Of a DNA stretch of 64,000 nt, positions 62,180 to 64,000 are shown piece by piece (position 1 is the stretch's first letter; the number at the start of each line of letters is the position of its first letter). The DNA comes from Mycobacterium sp. UM_CSW (GTDB lineage Bacteria; Actinomycetota; Actinomycetes; Mycobacteriales; Mycobacteriaceae). Both the position numbers and the translations under genes were made by a program. The notes under the pieces are model-generated. The model did no database searches and was not told the origin of the DNA. It worked only from the letters and a program-made list of their open reading frames with translations. Location: contig NZ_AUWQ01000017.1 of the NCBI RefSeq assembly GCF_000455205.1, positions 62,001 through 126,000 on the forward strand, given 5' to 3'.

Positions 62180-63274
62180 GTGAACGCCGTCCCCGCACCC
62201 GATCCCGGACCCGACGCCGGCGCGGTCTGGCATTACGGCGATCCGCTGGGCGAGCAGCGGGCGGCCGAGGCCGACGCGGTGTTGGTCGACCGCTCGCACC
62301 GCGCGGTCCTCACCCTGACCGGAAAAGACCGGCAGACCTGGCTGCACACCATCTCCAGCCAGCACGTCAGCGAACTCCCCGAGGGCGCCAGCACGCAAAA
62401 CCTCAGCCTCGACGGCCAGGGGCGCGTCGAGGACCACTGGATTCAGACCGAGCTGGGCGGCACGACCTACCTCGACACCGAACCGTGGCGGGGTGAGCCG
62501 CTGCTGGACTACCTGCGCAAGATGGTGTTCTGGTCCGAGGTCACCCCGAGCGGCGCGGATCTGGCGGTGCTGTCGCTGCTGGGCCCGCGATTGGCCGACC
62601 GGGCGGTGCTCGACGCGCTGGGCGTGGACGCCTTGCCCGACGAGCCGACCGCCGTTCCGGTCCCCGGCGGCGGCTTCGCGCGACGGATGCCGGGCGCCCC
62701 GGCAGGCCAGATCGAATTGGACGTGCTGGTTCCGCGCGGCGAGGCCGCCGGCTGGCGCGACCGCCTGACGCGGGCCGGCGTGCGCGCGGCCGGGGTATGG
62801 GCCTACGAGGCCCACCGGGTGGCGGCACTGCGGCCGCGCCTCGGTGTCGACACCGACGAGCGCACGATCCCGCACGAGGTGGGGTGGATCGGCGGTCCCG
62901 GCGAGGGGGCCGTACACCTGGACAAGGGCTGCTATCGCGGGCAGGAGACCGTCGCGCGGGTGCACAACCTGGGCAAACCGCCGCGGATGCTGGTGTTGTT
63001 GCACCTCGACGGCTCGGTGGAGCGACCCTCCACCGGGGACTCGGTGCTCGCCGGCGGTCGCGCCGTCGGACGGCTCGGAACCGTCGTCGAGCACGTCGAC
63101 CTTGGGCCGGTGGCACTGGCACTCGTCAAGCGCGGCCTGCCCGCGGACACGCAACTGACGACCGGCGCGCAGGGCGACGTCGCCGCGGCAATCGACGCCG
63201 ATTCCCTGCCCGCCACCGAACACGTCGGCGCGGGACGGCGAGCCGTTGAACGGTTGCGGGGCGGTGCGGGATAA
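62180..63274 (+). CDS. ygfZ: YgfZ/GcvT-like folate-binding Fe-S maturation protein
   Basis: The 364-residue protein has the diagnostic KGCYRGQE (about 253-260) of COG0354, which helps repair or assemble Fe-S enzymes with tetrahydrofolate. The N-terminal part follows the GcvT fold (DRSHRAVLTLTGKDRQTWLHTISSQHV). A -10-like TAGAGT at 62167-62172 lies seven bases before GTG 62180, so translation is probably leaderless. It corresponds to Rv0811c. Confidence 0.9.
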   Translation: MNAVPAPDPGPDAGAVWHYGDPLGEQRAAEADAVLVDRSHRAVLTLTGKDRQTWLHTISSQHVSELPEGASTQNLSLDGQGRVEDHWIQTELGGTTYLDTEPWRGEPLLDYLRKMVFWSEVTPSGADLAVLSLLGPRLADRAVLDALGVDALPDEPTAVPVPGGGFARRMPGAPAGQIELDVLVPRGEAAGWRDRLTRAGVRAAGVWAYEAHRVAALRPRLGVDTDERTIPHEVGWIGGPGEGAVHLDKGCYRGQETVARVHNLGKPPRMLVLLHLDGSVERPSTGDSVLAGGRAVGRLGTVVEHVDLGPVALALVKRGLPADTQLTTGAQGDVAAAIDADSLPATEHVGAGRRAVERLRGGAG

Positions 63275-63421
63275 TCCTCGATGAGGTCCGCCACAGCGGA
63301 CAGGGGTCACCGACACCCGACCGTGAGGCACGGTAAACTGTCGGCAGGACAATAACGACACCAAGAGATCGGAGCCGCCTACTCGTTAGGCCGCTCCGTT
63401 ATTGCGCGAGGGGGTTCCCCC

Positions 63422-63598
63422 ATGGGCCGCGGCCGGGCTAAGGCAAAGCAGACCAAGGTTGCACGAGAGCTCAAATACAGTTCTCCGCAGACCGATTTCC
63501 AGCGGCTACAGCAGGAGCTGTCGGGCACGACCGCCGAAGAACCCGGCGACGACGGCCAAGACGAATCTTGGGACGACCCCGACGACTGGCGTCGCTGA
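63422..63598 (+). CDS. DUF3073 small protein (Rv0810c-like)
   Basis: The 58-residue protein starts MGRGRAKAKQTKVARELKYS, a basic segment highly conserved in actinobacteria, and ends in an acidic tail (DDPDDWRR). The function is unknown; charge layout suggests nucleic-acid or ribosome contact. It is at the expected place next to purM and is followed by a terminator. Confidence 0.88.
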   Translation: MGRGRAKAKQTKVARELKYSSPQTDFQRLQQELSGTTAEEPGDDGQDESWDDPDDWRR

Positions 63599-63613
63599 AC
63601 CTCTCGCCACCAC

Positions 63614-63646
63614 TGTGCCGATGCTCTGAGCGTCGGCACAGTTTCT
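63614..63646 (+). terminator. Rho-independent-like terminator after DUF3073
   Basis: TGTGCCGA at 63614-63621 and TCGGCACA at 63633-63640 form a stem extended by GCT/AGC inside, followed by GTTTCT. It separates the convergent DUF3073 and purM genes. Confidence 0.7.
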
Positions 63647-63647
63647 A

Positions 63648-64000
63648 TCAGAACCGCGGGTGTTGCCCGACCAGTGTGGCCCGCGGGCCGTCTTTTCCGC
63701 CTTTGCCGACGGTGCCCAGCACCCAGCAGTTCAGATGCCGCGCGGTCAGGATGGCCAGGGCCCGGTCTTGGTCTTCGGGAGCGACGACCGCGATCATGCC
63801 GACGCCCATGTTGAACGTCTTCTCCATCTCCTCGCGGGCCACCCGGCCGCGCTGGGCGATCATCGCGAACACCGGCGCGGGCGTCCAGGTGCCGCGGTCG
63901 ACCTCGGCGACCAGCCCGGGCGGGATGACGCGTTGCAGGTTGCCGGCCAGCCCGCCGCCCGTCACGTGGCAGAACGTCCGGACATGGGTCTCGGCGGTCA
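63648..64000 (-). CDS. purM: Phosphoribosylformylglycinamidine cyclo-ligase PurM, C-terminal part
   Basis: The C-terminal 117 residues are present: AETHVRTFCHVTGGGLAGNLQRVIPPG, then FNMGVGMIAVVAPED and CWVLGTVGKGG, all typical of PurM, which makes AIR in purine synthesis. The gene continues beyond the right edge. Confidence 0.93.
   Translation of the reverse strand, partial: TAETHVRTFCHVTGGGLAGNLQRVIPPGLVAEVDRGTWTPAPVFAMIAQRGRVAREEMEKTFNMGVGMIAVVAPEDQDRALAILTARHLNCWVLGTVGKGGKDGPRATLVGQHPRF

Overview
The window is chromosomal DNA of a slow-growing, non-tuberculous Mycobacterium. The evidence is high G+C content, a PE-family protein, F420-dependent LLM oxidoreductases, mycothiol synthase, LmeA, an MmpL-type transporter, many leaderless GTG/ATG starts and, in the right third, a gene order I recognise from memory as the purM to kmtR block (Rv0809 to Rv0831c) of M. 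tuberculosis. Intergenic repeats at 57786-57845 and 60298-60328 look like those common in the M. avium complex and relatives. The species cannot be fixed from the sequence alone.

Layout. Positions 1-22665 are accessory lipid and small-molecule metabolism. They hold a thiolase start, a phenolic acid decarboxylase, a small membrane protein behind a CsoR-type operator, a four-gene beta-oxidation operon (acyl-CoA ligase, two acyl-CoA dehydrogenases, a crotonase) divergent from a ferredoxin/DUF4286/amidohydrolase operon, several LLM oxidoreductases, and a cobalamin mutase operon (large subunit, separate B12 subunit, LLM enzyme, CaiB transferase). A TetR-controlled CocE hydrolase, a 4-OT-type tautomerase and a PE/PE-PPE esterase follow.

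Positions 22669-39137 are an integrated element of the AICE (actinomycete integrative and conjugative element, pSAM2-like) type. It sits in the 3' half of tRNA-Phe and is bounded by 46-bp direct repeats. Its backbone is a HUH replication initiator, a Nudix hydrolase, a GntR regulator with two palindromic operators, a Pra-like activator, an FtsK-like DNA translocase, an excisionase and a tyrosine integrase. Its cargo is two TetR regulators, a cytochrome P450, an MmpL/RND transporter with a coupled alpha/beta hydrolase, a DUF6188 protein and a 522-residue protein I do not recognise.

Positions 39092-40958 are a tRNA cluster (Phe, Asp, Glu on minus; Lys on plus) with an IS481-family insertion directly after tRNA-Lys, flanked by a 15-bp target duplication. 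Positions 41076-64000 are the conserved mycobacterial block: a TIGR04255 protein, methyltransferase, deaminase, KmtR nickel/cobalt sensor with a His-rich partner, DUF2236 enzyme, DesA1 desaturase, Dus, an LCP ligase, PhoU/Pst phosphate uptake, MshD, GlnR, LmeA, ThiX, a poly-cysteine leader peptide before the CysA2/SseC2 sulfur genes, a nitrobindin-like protein, an aminotransferase class IV enzyme, YgfZ, DUF3073 and the end of purM.

Main points of interest are the mycobacterial AICE with drug/lipid-type cargo and an unknown gene, several precisely defined operators (some shared between distant genes), the poly-Cys attenuator, the KmtR operator overlapping its own start codon, and a structured intergenic region at 61031-61154.
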